DNA from: Coprinus comatus
Taxonomy: Eukaryota > Basidiomycota > Agaricomycetes > Agaricales > Agaricaceae
Reading direction: 5' to 3'
Length of the DNA: 64,000 nucleotides
NCBI GenBank assembly: GCA_034638255.1
Contig: JAWPGT010000063.1
Location: forward strand, 62,001 to 126,000
Shown: positions 12,400 to 27,300 of the stretch, in pieces
Layout of the letters: each line of letters starts with the position of its first letter
Position numbering within the stretch: position 1 is the first letter of the stretch
Notes under the pieces: model-generated
Seen by the model: only the letters and a program-made list of their open reading frames with translations
Databases searched by the model: none
What the model was told of the DNA's origin: nothing
Made by a program: the position numbers and the translations under genes

Positions 12400-15300
12400 T
12401 TCAGGAAGTCATAGATGACGAGTCGGAAGTTGTGAGCGGCAATCAGTTGGTGGATCTACTTGACATTCATTGAGACCAGATGGCGACGAGGTTCGCCAAT
12501 CTCCCAGGGCGTCCCATAAGAGGACAAGGGGGAGGCAGGGGTCCCCAGCGTACCAACAATGGACCTTTGCAACTCACAGAAGACGCGAGGCCATCTTCTC
12601 CACCTCCTCAATCCCCATCCTCTCCCACAACTTTTACAAAGCTCTACAGTCTTCGAAGCATTACTCACGTCATCCCACCAAAAAGTACTCCCTCTCCTTG
12701 TCCAATTTTAGTCCCAACTTCAGATCTACTTCCAAAGAGTCTCCCTTATACAACATCCCCAGTTGTCACCGCAAACGCATCTCCCCCTCAAATATGGAAC
12801 CTTATTCCCCACTATAGCCTCACCACCCCATCTACCTCTTCCGCCACAACTGTTGCCGCTACCTCTCTGTATCCATTGAAAAGAAAACTTATCCCTTGGA
12901 ATGGACCCTTGAATATGTTGTTGAATGGTTCAAGAGCAAGGGTTTTGACCAGAATGTGTGCGACAAGTTCACCGGTAAGCTTTCTATTGTTATTTTCTCT
13001 ATTCATTGTTCATCTTCTTCCTAGAGCAAGAAATCACTGGAGGCGTCCCTTATCAAGATTGAAATCTGCATCACGGCCTTTGGTAAACGCGTCAGAATCG
13101 CAAACGCAGTCACAAACGTAGACACAAACACAGACCTCCATTGTCCTCCCTCATTCTCCCTGCTCTGACCATCCAGAGCCATCTCCCATGGCTGCTCGTA
13201 TACTCCCATTGCACCACTCTCCCAAGTACACTCAAGAATTCAGTCTCAGTCTCTTTCCCATCATTTATTCCCTGGAAACAATCACCATCACGCGTACTCT
13301 CAGAGCATACAAAACACTTTGGCGAGTCCTTTGGGTTTCCAAAATGCCGATTTCTAGAAATGTTCCAGCCAGGTGCAGGTTCTAGATCTGCTTTGCAACC
13401 TCCTCGACAATCGAAAATTTCATTGATCTAGCCCTTCTTCCCCAAGTTCAAATCTCAAAGATTATTTTTTTTTTGGTAGTGACGATTGATTTTGATTTGG
13501 GTTCACTACAAAGTTACACTACCCATTCAATGACCCAACGCCTACGACCACTCTACTTATGACGAGGAATCCTTCGATTGGAACTGAGGTTTTGTTACCG
13601 AATTTGAGAAGAAACCGAAATCAGACAAAAAGTTTGGTTTCGGCCTTGGTTCCTGAATTGGTTAGTGGCGTTGGGAATGGGAATGGAGGTACAAGTGTAG
13701 TTTGTGCTACCGCATTGCGTTTGGCACTCCTAACACGCGATAAGATCATCACGGAAGGAATGATGGATGTCTGGATGCACCCTGTGTTTTATTTTTCAGC
13801 TACTAGAATCAAACCAGTAATGGGAGTGGAGGGTTGGATGATGATCCGTTTGGAAGTATTTCGTTGATGTTGGGTGGGGGTAGAGGGAAAGAGAAAGGAC
13901 GCGAAGATGGAGGATTATTTGGAGTTGCGGATTAGGAGGCAAGGGGGAAAATTAGGAGGAGGAGGAGGAGGAGGAGGAGGAGGAAGCAAAAGAAGAGCAT
14001 ATTGGGGAAGATCGAGTCATCCCAATTGCGTTGAAGATGCTCAAGGAAAAGTTATTGAAAGAGGAACTTTTGAAGGGTTGATTCATGAACCCGTTTTTGC
14101 TACAACTTTTTTGAAGAAAGAGGAAGACGAGTTGGATTTAGGTTCAGGTTCAGGTTCAGGCTTTAATGGCGATGATGGTGAGATGATGACAATGAACGGA
14201 AGGGAAGGACAAGGACAAGAACGAGATGACCATGACGATGATGTTGATGACGTTGAAAAATGGAAACAATTCACTTTTGCCATTGTTTTGGGATTACCTA
14301 TGTTAATTGGAAGAGATTAATTTGATAGTGAGTTCACGAGGTGTTGAGGGTATTTGGTTTCTGTAGCTGCTCTATCACTGAAGACGAAGAAAGTTGATGG
14401 GTGAAATAAACCTCTTTCTTCAACAAATCCATTACATTCTCAACATGGCGTTGGTACTTGAAGGATTGGAGCGGTGAATTGCTATTAGTTATTGCTCCAG
14501 ACGGGACACCAAAGAGAGAAATCTCGCAACCGTTGAGTTATAACTTGTTTCAGAACCTGAAACTCTACCGTTGTCCTCTCAACCCAACTCTGTACCGATT
14601 AACTCATTGCCAAACCTGCAGATGACTCCAACCCCACTGGTCATCGATTAAATCCCAGCACTTCGTATACCGGTGAAGGACTTAGGGGACATTGACGTCC
14701 AAATGTGGAATGCGTCGAAGACTCGCATCGCATACTTCATTTTGTGTACATTCTGGCCTGACTCTTCCCCCAAGTATGCCGCAGAATCCTCCAAATCTTT
14801 CAAGACCAAGAATGCTCAGTTTAGCGCTTGACGCATGAAATATTCTATGCCACAAAGTCTAGATCTCCATACCCAATCCTTCCCCTGTTTCCCTTCCCAA
14901 CAACAACTCCCACTACGGCTTAAGGCTCCAACCAATTACATTACATATAATTGAAATCACACAATTATATGGATATGGTTATTACCCTATTATAATCGAT
15001 TAATATAGGGTAATTAATTTGTTTTATATAGTTTTCAATGAAACATTCAAAAAGAATATTTTTTACATTTCGTTTGGGTCAAATACACCACACCGAATCC
15101 AGACCTGAGTAAGAAGAGCTTGTGAGATGGTTTCTGCCTTCAAAGAACTGATTGTGCTCCCTTAGGAGCATGTTGCTTGAGAGTTGCTGATCCCTCTTGG
15201 TGACCAATAGAAGAGTTTTCGGTGTCTGACATAGTGAAGATTAAAATAGATTGGATATTGATAAGATGTTCGATATAAAATCTGGCTGACAAATCTGATT

Positions 15301-18300
15301 TATCACTGTGTAAATTGTTCCATCATTTAACTAGTTAAACCTATCACATACCATATAAAAACCATATTCTTATGTTTTTGGAAAACCATATATTTTTATA
15401 TGTAATTTATATGGTATTAATCGATTATATATGGTAATTAATTGATATGGTTGGAGCCTTATAGTACGGCTCCCCCATCCCCATCGAAAAAACCCTTATC
15501 TTGATCAACAATAACAGCAGCCACGACCGCATTACAAGAAATCTGATTGGAGCAGCAACTTTGTAAATGTCAATAAAATCGAATATTTTAACCGAATTGT
15601 TTTTCATTTTTCATATTCTTAGGGCAAGCCATGCTGTGTCATACCCCGTAGGGTTTGGAGGGGGACAAAGCGCCATCGGCTACTTCAGATTCGACCGCAT
15701 GTATCCTTACCTAAAAATTATCACATCACGTTAGTTATAATGCGCTAGCAAAAATGGGCATTGGACCCAGTCGAGCTTCCTTAGCAGCATCCTTACCCTT
15801 GTTTTCCGCTCTCACCCATGCAGCTACCAACACTACATAACGTCCACATTCGCTCAACTCATGATGCCCTCCAGATTTTCCATGGCGTTGCTACAACTAG
15901 ACTGCCATTAATAGTTAAGCGCCTGGATGCAGAAGAACGGAGTGCTATTGTGTCAGGGAATGTCTACGTCTGGTATGCTTTCATTCTATACATGACTCCT
16001 CCTAACTGATGGAACTGTCACCAGGGAAGAACGAGGTGCAAATAATGAGCCAACTGCATTAGGTATGGAGAGATGGTCGGTGTAAAATACTACGTGTGGC
16101 ACATGGGTGTTGAAGCAAATATCACAAACAGGACTGATGGCATGGACTGGCTACCAAGTCGTGAGTTATTACCCGCATATTTCTATTGGCCACTTCCTGA
16201 ATGGCAAACTCATAGGTGGCAGTGGCGTATGGCTCCAACAGACTCTCTCAGTGTTAAGTACTTACCCTCTGTTTTAGGATTTTTTATGCTATCATCAAAA
16301 AGAATATGGCGCCAGCGACAAAAGTCTGACTCCTGGTAGAAAAACATCCGGACATCCATCAGGCCGATCTTTTACGGTTGACTCTAGGAGCGCTCCTAAA
16401 TCTGAGCGGTTGATAAAACAAACCTACAGTGTACATGTCTTTCTACCAGCTGATCGTGCGCGACGCATTGTTAGGAAGTGGCACCTCAGTACGTGGTTAA
16501 CAATTATTTCTGCCCATATTCGCCAGTTGAGACCGGAGTAGCAACTTACTTCATTCAAGACAAGCTTCATGAGTTGCGCAGAGTTGATGAAATTTACGGG
16601 GTTGGTGATATCCCTGTTCCAGAAGGATGGTTTATGAGTGCTCGAGTTAGGAAATTGAGGGGTGACAGCCGAACACAGGGAATGAACCCACAACCCCAAG
16701 AGGGTCTATCTAGGCTACCTTCGCCATTTTATACCCATCCACTTAATTGTTCACCCACCTCACGGCAAAACTGTCATGGATCACTCTCTCATCACCATTC
16801 CTCAGCATCTCCAAGTCCATCATCAAGTCGCTCAAGCACTGTGTCAACGACATCATCTCAAAACAATAGTGGACATCTGACACGGCATCTCGTGCCTCTT
16901 GAATACCTTGAAAATGTTTCCCCTCCTCATCGAGATCTTGCCGATGAGCAACTATTACGCCGCTTCGCCTCTTGATCCCTTGCTTAATTTTTTTTTACCA
17001 GCGTTACCCCATACCTTCTACTATTTTATATGATGATTGTTTCCATTTTGGTATGTAGTTCTTTTAAGTTGGACTTGGAGTATGTCACTGTGGTAGTAGG
17101 CACCGGTATGCGTCGCTTTATGTACATTATTCATCATCAAAAAAGGTTACATAACACTAGTTTGGATTTATAATATGAAAGTTGTAGTAATATGATAGTA
17201 GCCACTGGGGACTCAAAAGTGTGTGCATTCATTGCTCTTTGCCATTTGGAGAGAATGAGACTGATATCATTCCAGAAATTCCAATGACGAAGAAAAAGTT
17301 TGCAGAACTTGAGCTGTCTGCTTCATCTGCAGCACAACGTAGAAATCCTAGAAACACCGCTTATTACCCACCCTCAGGTCATCCAGCGAGCAGTAGAAAT
17401 AGCCAATACTGCAGCTGACTCTAAAAGAAGGCCAGGCAGGTAAGGCGTTGCATTGGTTTTGAAATACAGTAGTATTAATGTGGATCTACTAGTAGGAATG
17501 CAAAGTTATTATCAAGTACCAAAAGAGTATGTGACGCACAATGTTCGACATACTCTAGGCTTCGTAGCATGTCAACGATGTTTCAATGGTAAGTAATCCT
17601 ATACCTGCCTTAAAGAACGCTTCAAAAGAATTCCAGTAGGCGATCCAGAGTTTCTCGGACTGGACCAGCTCCGGTATTCATTCCTCTACTACATGCATGA
17701 TATTGGTGAATGGAAAGGACCTTGAAATCCTTTGGGATCCATGTGACCCGTGGGTGAAACCGGGAATTATGATGCTGTTATTAGGGAAAATATGACTTTG
17801 GGTATGAGTGATTTTTATGTGGAGGATGGAAAGTTTGATGTTGGGAGAAACGAGAGATGATGATTTGGATGCTGGTGCAGATAAACCTTGGCAAGATTTG
17901 AAATGATTGTCTGATTGCGCATCATGAATTGTAATTTACTTTGTATTTGTACTATTTCTTGATATTGCTATAGGTCAGAGTAACATATGAGACTTTATAA
18001 TACTTCTACTTTGTTTCAGCTTAGAGGCGGTCTCCTAGGAGAACTGGTGACGTGCTAGAGTTGAGGTCAAACATACAATTGCCATCAGCCCAACGACACA
18101 TTGAACACAATTTTTCACACGGTAAGAAACTGAACTTTGAAAGTTGATATCCAGCTCCCTTTCGGCTCCCAAGATGACGTCTATACCCCAAGGTAAGATC
18201 CATGTCCCTCTAATTTCGTGTTCAAATTCTAATAGGGTCACAGAATTTCCCCATGCAGTATCACAAATTGAAAAACAAGCGCTGTCACTCTCCAAGACAC

Positions 18301-21300
18301 AACTCTCAGTACTCCAACAAACCAAAATCCTCATTTCACCTAGCTGGATCCAGGGTATCCTGTTATTGATTTGTGAAAGGTGCCGTAGCACCGTTGTAAT
18401 ATCACTATCTGACTCAATATACGGGCATGCGACGAAATGTACATCCGATGAAGCGCCCAAGCTGACACGGAAGAATGACAGCTCTGGTGTTGGAAAATGC
18501 TTAAAAGAGCAACGGGACATTTTCCTTAACACAGACCTCCTAAGAGTCCATCTCCCAAAATTCCCCATACCGCCCCTCCCTTCAATACCCGTCGAGTCTG
18601 GGTGGAAATGTCCCTGCTGTCCTCTTTGTTTCTCTAATGAAGAAAGCAGGCGAAGTCACTGGAACTCATCCTCTACTTGTAAGGTTGGGAAAGATTCATC
18701 AACATCTTCCCATTATCTACAACACCCGGTATATATGCAGAAAATATTCTCAAGATGGCTCCAGGTCGACCATCCAGGTGCGACTCATCTTCTACCACGT
18801 CAACACACGCCGGTGTACTACGGTAGCATCCTACAAGAGATTCATACTAGGCAGTCTCTGTATGCACTATCCTTCCTTTCAAGCAATGCACTTACTCCTT
18901 CATTGCGCTACTTCCGCTGGTATACACCTCTGTGGAAGTACATTCGAGTCGACCAACCTAATGGAGAGGATGATGAGGAGGATTATAGTGGCCTTATTTG
19001 TCTCAAAAGAGTAAAGGCACACACTAAAATCATCGATGTTCAGGAGGGAAACTCCAGATGGCGGGGAATTCAGGCCGGTGTGGCATTATATATAGATGAA
19101 ATTCACCAATTAGACTCCATGTCAACTTGGAGGATAAAGAATATATTACAAGAAGGAAGTGGTGGTTCAAAGTTCGTTTTTATTGTATACGTGTTTGGCA
19201 TCGCCTCATCATGATTCATTTCTAGGTCCAAGAGCTGCGTAGGTTGGGCTCTTATGAATGAGAGCAGCAAAGAAAAGTATCAAATGGTCTTGCAGAAACT
19301 GCTCTTAGCAGCCCTGCATTCCTGTGATATGACAACAACAAGGGGTGGTCCAGTAAACAACACCCTTCAACTCCCTCTGTCTGGTATTGATAGAGACAAG
19401 TCGGTAGCTCTCAGAAACGCACTCAGTGCTCATTCATCCTCCCCCTCACCTTCAACTTCAAATAATGTTTTACAATGTATTCACCAACTGGCGAAGTCTT
19501 TACTGTATCCCACCGCCCATTCTCTGGAAAGCCCTCACCTTCGATGGGAGGATCCTTTGGAAACATTTATGGCGTTATATTTTCTTCAAGAAGATGGGAC
19601 ATTTGCGACCATTTATGAAATGCAGCAGACATTTACCATTCTTTCCTACCTCATTAGGTCCTGCATCCTATTTGAGGTTTTCCAAATTAAACAGGCTGAT
19701 GGTGGATTAGACCTTGAAGAGTGAGTACTGCCTTGCCCCCCCCCCCCCCCCCCCCCCCCACTGCTCAATCGCAATTAATCACCATTCCTTTGTTTTAGGA
19801 TTGTTAAACAAGAGGTGCTTAAAAACCTTGACCCAAAATCTAGTTCCCGATTCAATACTTTGAGGAACTACAACACGTACGCAACATCCCAAATTATCAA
19901 GACGCAGAACCCCCCTCAAATCCGTTTAAGCAAGGATGGAAGGTCCATCACGTATCAAGAAATAACCCTCAACCTTGATCTCTGGATAGGTGGCCTACAG
20001 AGATTGATGAGTGAAACAGAGGAGATGATCAAAAGTGCTTTAGATTCTTGGGAGTTTGAAGGGGAGTTTGAAGTAATGGTAAATAAAGACCTTCAATGCA
20101 CTGCGCCTGGCTATGGGTGGGTCAGCGCCAAGGAGGAAAAGGTGAACTGCAAAGTTCTGGAATGGATAACAAAATCCTTGACCTGCCATTGCTATGTATA
20201 CAAAACCAAGCCTTTCCAGCTCCGTGATAAAAAGTTGGACTGGACGGGGATGTGGAATTTCATTCAAATATGCTGCAAAATCAACATGAACCTAGCGCTA
20301 CTGGTATATTTCACTCCAGGTCCTCCTTTTAAGCTCACCCAGTTTGTGGAAGCCCTGTACGCCAACGAAATGATGAAGAAGAGAAACTTGTACCATGTTC
20401 CCCAGGATCAAACCTTTTGGTTTGTCGTTCACCAAACTACGAAAGCAGGACGGGACTACAGTGAGCCGCTCAAGCTTCCCCCCAGACTTGCCAAATCTCT
20501 GGAAACCTATATCTATCATTTGCGCCGGGTGGAGATGAATATTCTTGTCCATTTTAACATGGTGGATAGTGCAAGAATGTTGGCAAAAAACTTATGGGTC
20601 CAACCAGAAGGGGATCGAGGGTTGAAGAAGCTAGAAACCGCTAAGCTCAGTCAAGAGATATCTGTGTTTTTTGAACAATACGTTGGTGTTAAAGGCATGA
20701 CTCCTCAACACTATACCCAGATATCGAGCGGGATTGTCAATGGCTTGGATATGGAGGGAGACAAGACTGGAATTATTCACAAGCAAATGGGGCATTCCGT
20801 ACAGGTGGCACAGGCCCATTATGCGCATCGCGTTGACCGCCTTCCAGAAATGCACAATGCCATTAAACTTTCAGAAGAATGGTGGAAGGTAACCGGAATG
20901 CATAACTCTACAGTTGCGTAGTTACACTGGCGGTTGCCTTGTTCCAAGTACCGTTGCGAAGACTCAAATTTGTTGCTGGAATGCAATAAAAATAGAACAT
21001 ATACGAGGTCTTCCTGTTTGAACTCAGATAGATTCTTCACATTTATGACAATAGGCCGGCAAATGGCAAGTGCTGCCATCTAGGACTGCCTGACATTGTC
21101 AAGTCTCAACGTTCCACGTTCAACTCTCAACCTGCGCGAGATTGATTTCCAAATTTGTACAGCCATCAAACCCTGAACGTATCCGCGCCATTCAAGCGTT
21201 CCAACTTCCACTTAACATTCAAACGTTCAGGAGCTAGCCCGCCATTTGGCATCGGAACCATGCGTTTAAGGCTTTATACAAAAATCTTTCCTTGGTTCTA

Positions 21301-24300
21301 GGCTTACAGGCTATGCAGCTCCTTTACGCGGTCTATTATCTTTCATCTCAGTGCAGCAATGCGATTGAAACAGTTGGAGGGAGGGAGGAGGGGAGATAAG
21401 GGCCGTTTTGCCAGAGAAAGGGTCAGAAGCCGGTCAGTAACTGCAGTTAACGGTTATTGGGGTCTACTTACCGGTTGCATAGGCTCTCATGTAGTCTCTG
21501 GAGCAGTCGTTGAGCCTTGAGCACCCAATGAACTTATCCCGAACCGAAGGACATCCTCTTACTCGGCCGGCCACTTCATACCGCATGAAGTTCCTTGCCA
21601 CTCGACGTTGCCTTCCTTTCTCTCGCCCAGGCGCCCTCAGATATTCAACGATGGCAACCCCATCCTCTCGCTCTCTCAATTCACTCGCTAGCTGGCAAAT
21701 GTTGCAGAAGACAAATTCGGCGTTGAAATTTATCCAGGTTTCGCTCGACCTCAACTCCTTCTCAATCCTGCACCCAATCCAAAGGATCCATGGGGTAACC
21801 CTGTATGAAGCGTTTGAGGCATTATTGCAAATGAAGTCGGTCTTGCATGCAATTTTACAACAAAATCTTCGTTCCAACCAGGAATTGCTTTCAACCACTT
21901 CCTTGGTTGGCCCCTGTCGACGGATACCTACAGCAGAGGATGGGAGCGCCGTATGGATGATGGTCTCATTGGCGTTGGGTTGGTTATCGGTTTGGGCTAC
22001 GAGAATCGCTATTTGAGTCCTTACCACGAATTCCAGGTACGTCTTTTATCTCATTTTATTGGCTTTATGTTCACATCTTTACCTGTAGCAAATGAAACGC
22101 CATCTGCAGTTCCGTAAACTTCTTGGTGAAAAATCAGAACATCTTTCATGTGCCGCTCGTGTCCTTAACGAAGGAGGCCTCCAATCCGTTCCTAAACTCC
22201 ACTTCCCTGGATGAGCTCTCATTGGATGCTCTGCTGGTTTCGTCAGCATTGCAAAAATCAAAGGTACTCATGACGCCATGAAAACTGGAATGCTTGCTGC
22301 TGAGTCGGCATTTGAAGCCATTGCCTCTGAATCTGAATCGACTTCCTCTGAATCGACTACTCCCGTCACGGACTTATCTTCATCCAACGCCGCATTCAAA
22401 AATTCTTGGGTTTATTATGATCTTCACAAAGTTCGAAACCTTTGTCCATCATTCAACGCTAAACTCGGTCTTTGGGGCGTTGACTTATTCCGGTATTGAT
22501 TCATTATTCCTCAAGGGTAAAACCCCGTGGATGTTCAAACATGCATCCGCTCCAACAAAGGACATCGATTCTATGCAATCTTTCAACACAGCTCATACCG
22601 AACCTTCAAGTTGGCATAAAGCCATCAATCATCCTCCTTTCAAAGCTCCTGTGTCAACCGATTTGGTGACTCGTGTTGCCCTTGCTGGAACTAACCATGC
22701 TGAAGGTCAACCTATTCATTTACGCGTTGGCAAGACCAAACAATATATGAAGGAATTGGATAAAGTTTGTGAGGGAGAGAAGGGGAATTTAGCTTTTGGT
22801 GCTGGTATTAAGGCCGTTGAAACCACTGCTACTACTGAAGGAGAAGTTGAGGAAGAGGCGAAGAGCAGGGGAGAGCATGTCCTGCTGGAGTTTATGAATG
22901 CGTTGATGTTGAGGAAGGAAGTGAGAAAGATGGAGAGAGCAAGGAGAGTTGGAACGGGAAGAAATTGGTTATTAATTCTCAGGTATGTGAATTTCGTTCT
23001 CTTCTGTTCAGGTGGTTTCCTATGTTAAACCTCCATTAGAATTGTACTCACTGCAAGTTGTGCGATGTCAAGGTTCCAACTCAAGATATCACCCAGACCG
23101 TTCCGGAAGGTGGAGGAGGTCCCAACCACAGCGAGTTTCTCTTTTTTTCTCCGTGATTCTTTTGGGCATTCAACCATTTTCTGACTGAATGTTTGATACG
23201 CAACGCATAATTCGAAAGATCGGTTATATTTATAGATAATTGCGGTTTTATCGTTTGTGGATTGGTGTTTTATTTCAATTTTGGTTGACTTGTGAATCTA
23301 TAATAATTTGAAGTCGATTTAAAATGCTCTCGTTTGATAACCAGATGTGAACGATTAGCGCTTACACATTTTACGATCTCTGCTTGATTGTTTCGCCTCA
23401 AGATGCTACTGCGTGGGGGTTCGTGCTTGGATGCATTTCCTTCCCAAGAAGCTGGGCATGCATCCCAGAAGTAGTTTCTTGACATTTGATTCGGTCTCGG
23501 ACTGATGTATTTTCGGGATGCAGGCTCATTTCATTCCATTTGTATTCTTTTTTATGTTGGCATTTATATCTATTGCTAGTAGTCGAGAAGTGTCTAAACC
23601 AATTCAAACACCGTCGTCGTCTAGAGATGCGTCAGGGGGCTTCAACTTTCTATGGATGCTATCAAAAACTGAAATCTTTGCCTCCTTGACCCTCACCCCT
23701 TCCACTTGTGCGTAATGATGCCAATTCTGGTTCAGGTTTTTGACTTCATCCTCCTTTTCTTCCTTGATCGGCTATCAAGTGTCCACTTGCGCCATCTCTT
23801 CCACTACTGCATTTTCAATTTCCGTTCCGAGGGGTTTCAAGTTGGGGACTGTTGTAGCAGTTTCTTCATTGCGTTGAACAAAGTTGTTAATTCCAGGCCG
23901 ACATTTCCAATTACCACTCTTTCTTTGTCTAATCTCCTTCACCTGCAATATCAAGGGCACATTTGATTGCTCCCTTCAATGCATTGAAGAGATGATGCAT
24001 TGCATTCCCTGCGCCTTGTAATGAGAATCTTTTAAAATGTAATTCTCAAAACCAATTTGACGTTCAAAGCAAAGTACAACGCTTTTTTTTATCTACACAT
24101 GATGCGTTCGTCGTTACAACCATCCAAGCATGATGAGATAGAAGCTAAATTTAGTCTGTTTAATTTCTTTTTTTTTGACCTAAGGGAAGGAGACATGTCC
24201 ATGGGCCGTTTCCTTCGACGATCAACATTCAATCCATTAAAGCCTTGGGCTTTAACTTGGACGACAAGTACCGTTCCCAAACCCCCTCCCGACTTTAACC

Positions 24301-27300
24301 AAAGTCTCAAGTGAAGCTTTACTATTAACCAACAAATCTTCATCCTACTCCAGCCCTGCTTTCTCAAACAACAAAACAACTGTCGAACTGCCTGTTGGTG
24401 TAGCGAGGTCAATTAACTATCGTCATTCACCGTGTCATAATATAAAACTTACCAAAAACAAAGAATCCCAATTCTCTCCCTCTTTCAATTGCATGGCCTT
24501 TCTCTACAGTCGTCTTGATTGATCCAACCATTATCGCACCTACACATACAACCATAACCCTCCCAAAATGAGGACTATCAATTGATACAATCTTTCTTAC
24601 ATTCTCTCCATAAACATCCAATGCCATCCTAATAGCTTGAGGCTGCATCCATCGTTAAAACGCGTTCATAGTACAACCAAAAAGAAAAAACTCACATTAG
24701 CAGCATAATACTCCCCAGAGATCTCACTCATTGGTCCAATAACGCCATCAACGGGTATCCATGGCTGTGGTGGAAGAGCTGGACTTCCTTGCTTTATGGT
24801 CGCGCTTGGTTGGTACATCGCATTGCTGGAATCAGAGTCAGAGTCCGATTGATCAGAAGATTGATCAGAAGATTCCTCGTCACTTGACGGAGTTTCCGCA
24901 GATACTGTAGGAGTGGACTAGATAGCTCCCGACGATTTCGAACTTGCGGGCGCGCTGTAAGCGATAGTAAAAGCAAGGTAATCTTCTTGTTTGTTCAAGG
25001 TCAACATGACATCGAGCTCGACTTTGTTCCCAGCATACTTCGAGTGAGAGACCAGAAGAGCAACTTGTTTGAGAGATGGTAGTTCTTCCCACAGTTGAAG
25101 ACTGGATGTAGAAACCGCAGTAATCATGATCTCTGACATTGAGAACTTTCCATTGTTTATTTCAAGAGTGAGAGACGCTTGTTTGATCCCAATATTTGCC
25201 AGGAACGTTAATGAATTGGGGAGTGAAATCCAGTTGACGTCTTCGGGGAGTAAGAATTACATGAGGATGTAGAAGTTCATCATGACTTACCAAGTAAGAA
25301 TTGAGATAGGAGCATTTGTGTTGTGAGCAGAGATTCTCCGACATCCAGAGTCATTGTGATGATGCTCTTCTTCACTGACGCAACAACAAATGTTACTCTA
25401 CACATCACATCAGCACCGTATACTTGTGCGTCGATCGCCACGTATATAGTTCTTGAGGCCTTGAATGAGCAGTCAAGGACAGTTTAGAGGGAGACAGCGA
25501 TCTTTACTCACCTTGTTGAATGGATTATCAATTTTGATTGTCATTTTGGCAGAAGAGACTTTCATGCCATCTAAGTGATAATATGAGCGTGGGCATAGAG
25601 ATGACGTTCAACTAACGTACCAAAAACGTGGATAGCTTTCTTGACGCTGATCATTGGCTGAATCTGTTTCACAGAATCCGCCTTCTCAGCCTCTACAATA
25701 CAACCGTCCATATTTGTCTCCTCAAGCATAGAAGCAAGCTCCGTCGGCAGTGCGTCCACTTGTTCTCCCAAGAACCCCCCTAACGATTTTCACAATACCC
25801 CAACCACAAAACAAGAATTCCCTTGTTGCACTATCGCTTAAATTCTTCACTTCGAAATCCACCATAATTTGCGCTACCTCGAATACGTCCTGGGAAAGGA
25901 CCCATTTGTCCAAACTAACGATGAGACTGAGACTCGTTGGTTTAGCCTGGTCTTTCATCCACCCGAGGACAACTTGATAAACACTGAGTGCGTTGGAGAG
26001 GTTGGATACCTGGGAACATTTTCACGAGATCGATCGCGTCAGAGAGACCAATGGCATTGCAGATTGTGTCGACTGAGAGGGAGTCACCGATACCAGGGAG
26101 AAGCGCTAATTGATAAAGAATTGTTTTTTGTGGTGCGTATTCAGCAGTGAATTCAAATGGTATATTTAGGTTTGAAACGCTTGTTCCGCCGAGGAGCTTA
26201 ATAAAGATCTATACAAAGTTTTGTGTGAGATCCAAAAGACCAATAATCAATAGTGACATTTCTCTCACCTTGTGAGTATCACCTGAGTACAAGTTCTTGA
26301 CTAGGACACGTAATGTGTTCAGGTTGAGATTGGATCTGGAGGAGAACGGGTTCCAGGGTATATCAAGATTCTCTTCGGCGAACATATCGTGAACAATGAA
26401 AGTAGAAAGATCCTTGTGCCCGCAGTTATTGATGCCAACAGATTTTGGGTTAACGGGGGAGATTTAGATTTTTTAGAATGATGACAAAAAGGAGTAGAAG
26501 AAAGCACAGACGAGTCGCACGCCATTCCTGTTCGAATTCGTAACCGCTCCCGACTTCAATTCAACCAATCGAGAATTTTCAAACATGCTGATGAATCTTC
26601 CGTTGTTCTTCAGGTTGAACGTAGAGTTCAAGCCCAAGTGAGATTGTGAAGTGGAAGGTGGACGAGAAGTACCGCTCGACAAGTTTAAGCCAGAAAGTCG
26701 AAAGATTAATGGTATCCAGAAAAAAAACCCGAGAATGGCGGCGTAATACCAACACCCATGTCCAAAGTCAATAAACTCAAAACTTCATTTTCTGGCGTGG
26801 ATAAGGAAGAAGAGATTGGAAATATTGTCCGAGAATGTTTGTGCAGAATTGTAGTGTTTCTCAGAAATGATTATAAACCAAGACCTAGAATCCTGTCAGA
26901 TACGAGTAAAGTTCATGGATAGTGGGGGACTTGCCAATCCAGCAGTTCAAGATGTTGCAAAGTCGAGAGATTGTTGAAGATTCCTTATCTCTCTCCTATT
27001 TACAAAAGAGTATGCATTGATATTGAATTGAATTCTTCCAGCTTCGTGAAATGTGCTAGAAGGGTGGGGGTGGGGGTGCGCGCATCATAGGATACAGGGA
27101 TTGAGGTATTAAATAGCATTTGTTTGGATGTTCATCTAGCTGGTGATTCTATAGATATATATACCGTTAGCTATCAGTATTGCGCATTCCGAATCATTAA
27201 CTTACCCGTGGATTCAAGGAATCTTAGTTCCTAAAGATTCACTGCGATTTCCCCCAAGCCCTTCAATTTCTTGTGCAAATTCTCCCAGGCACTTACAAAT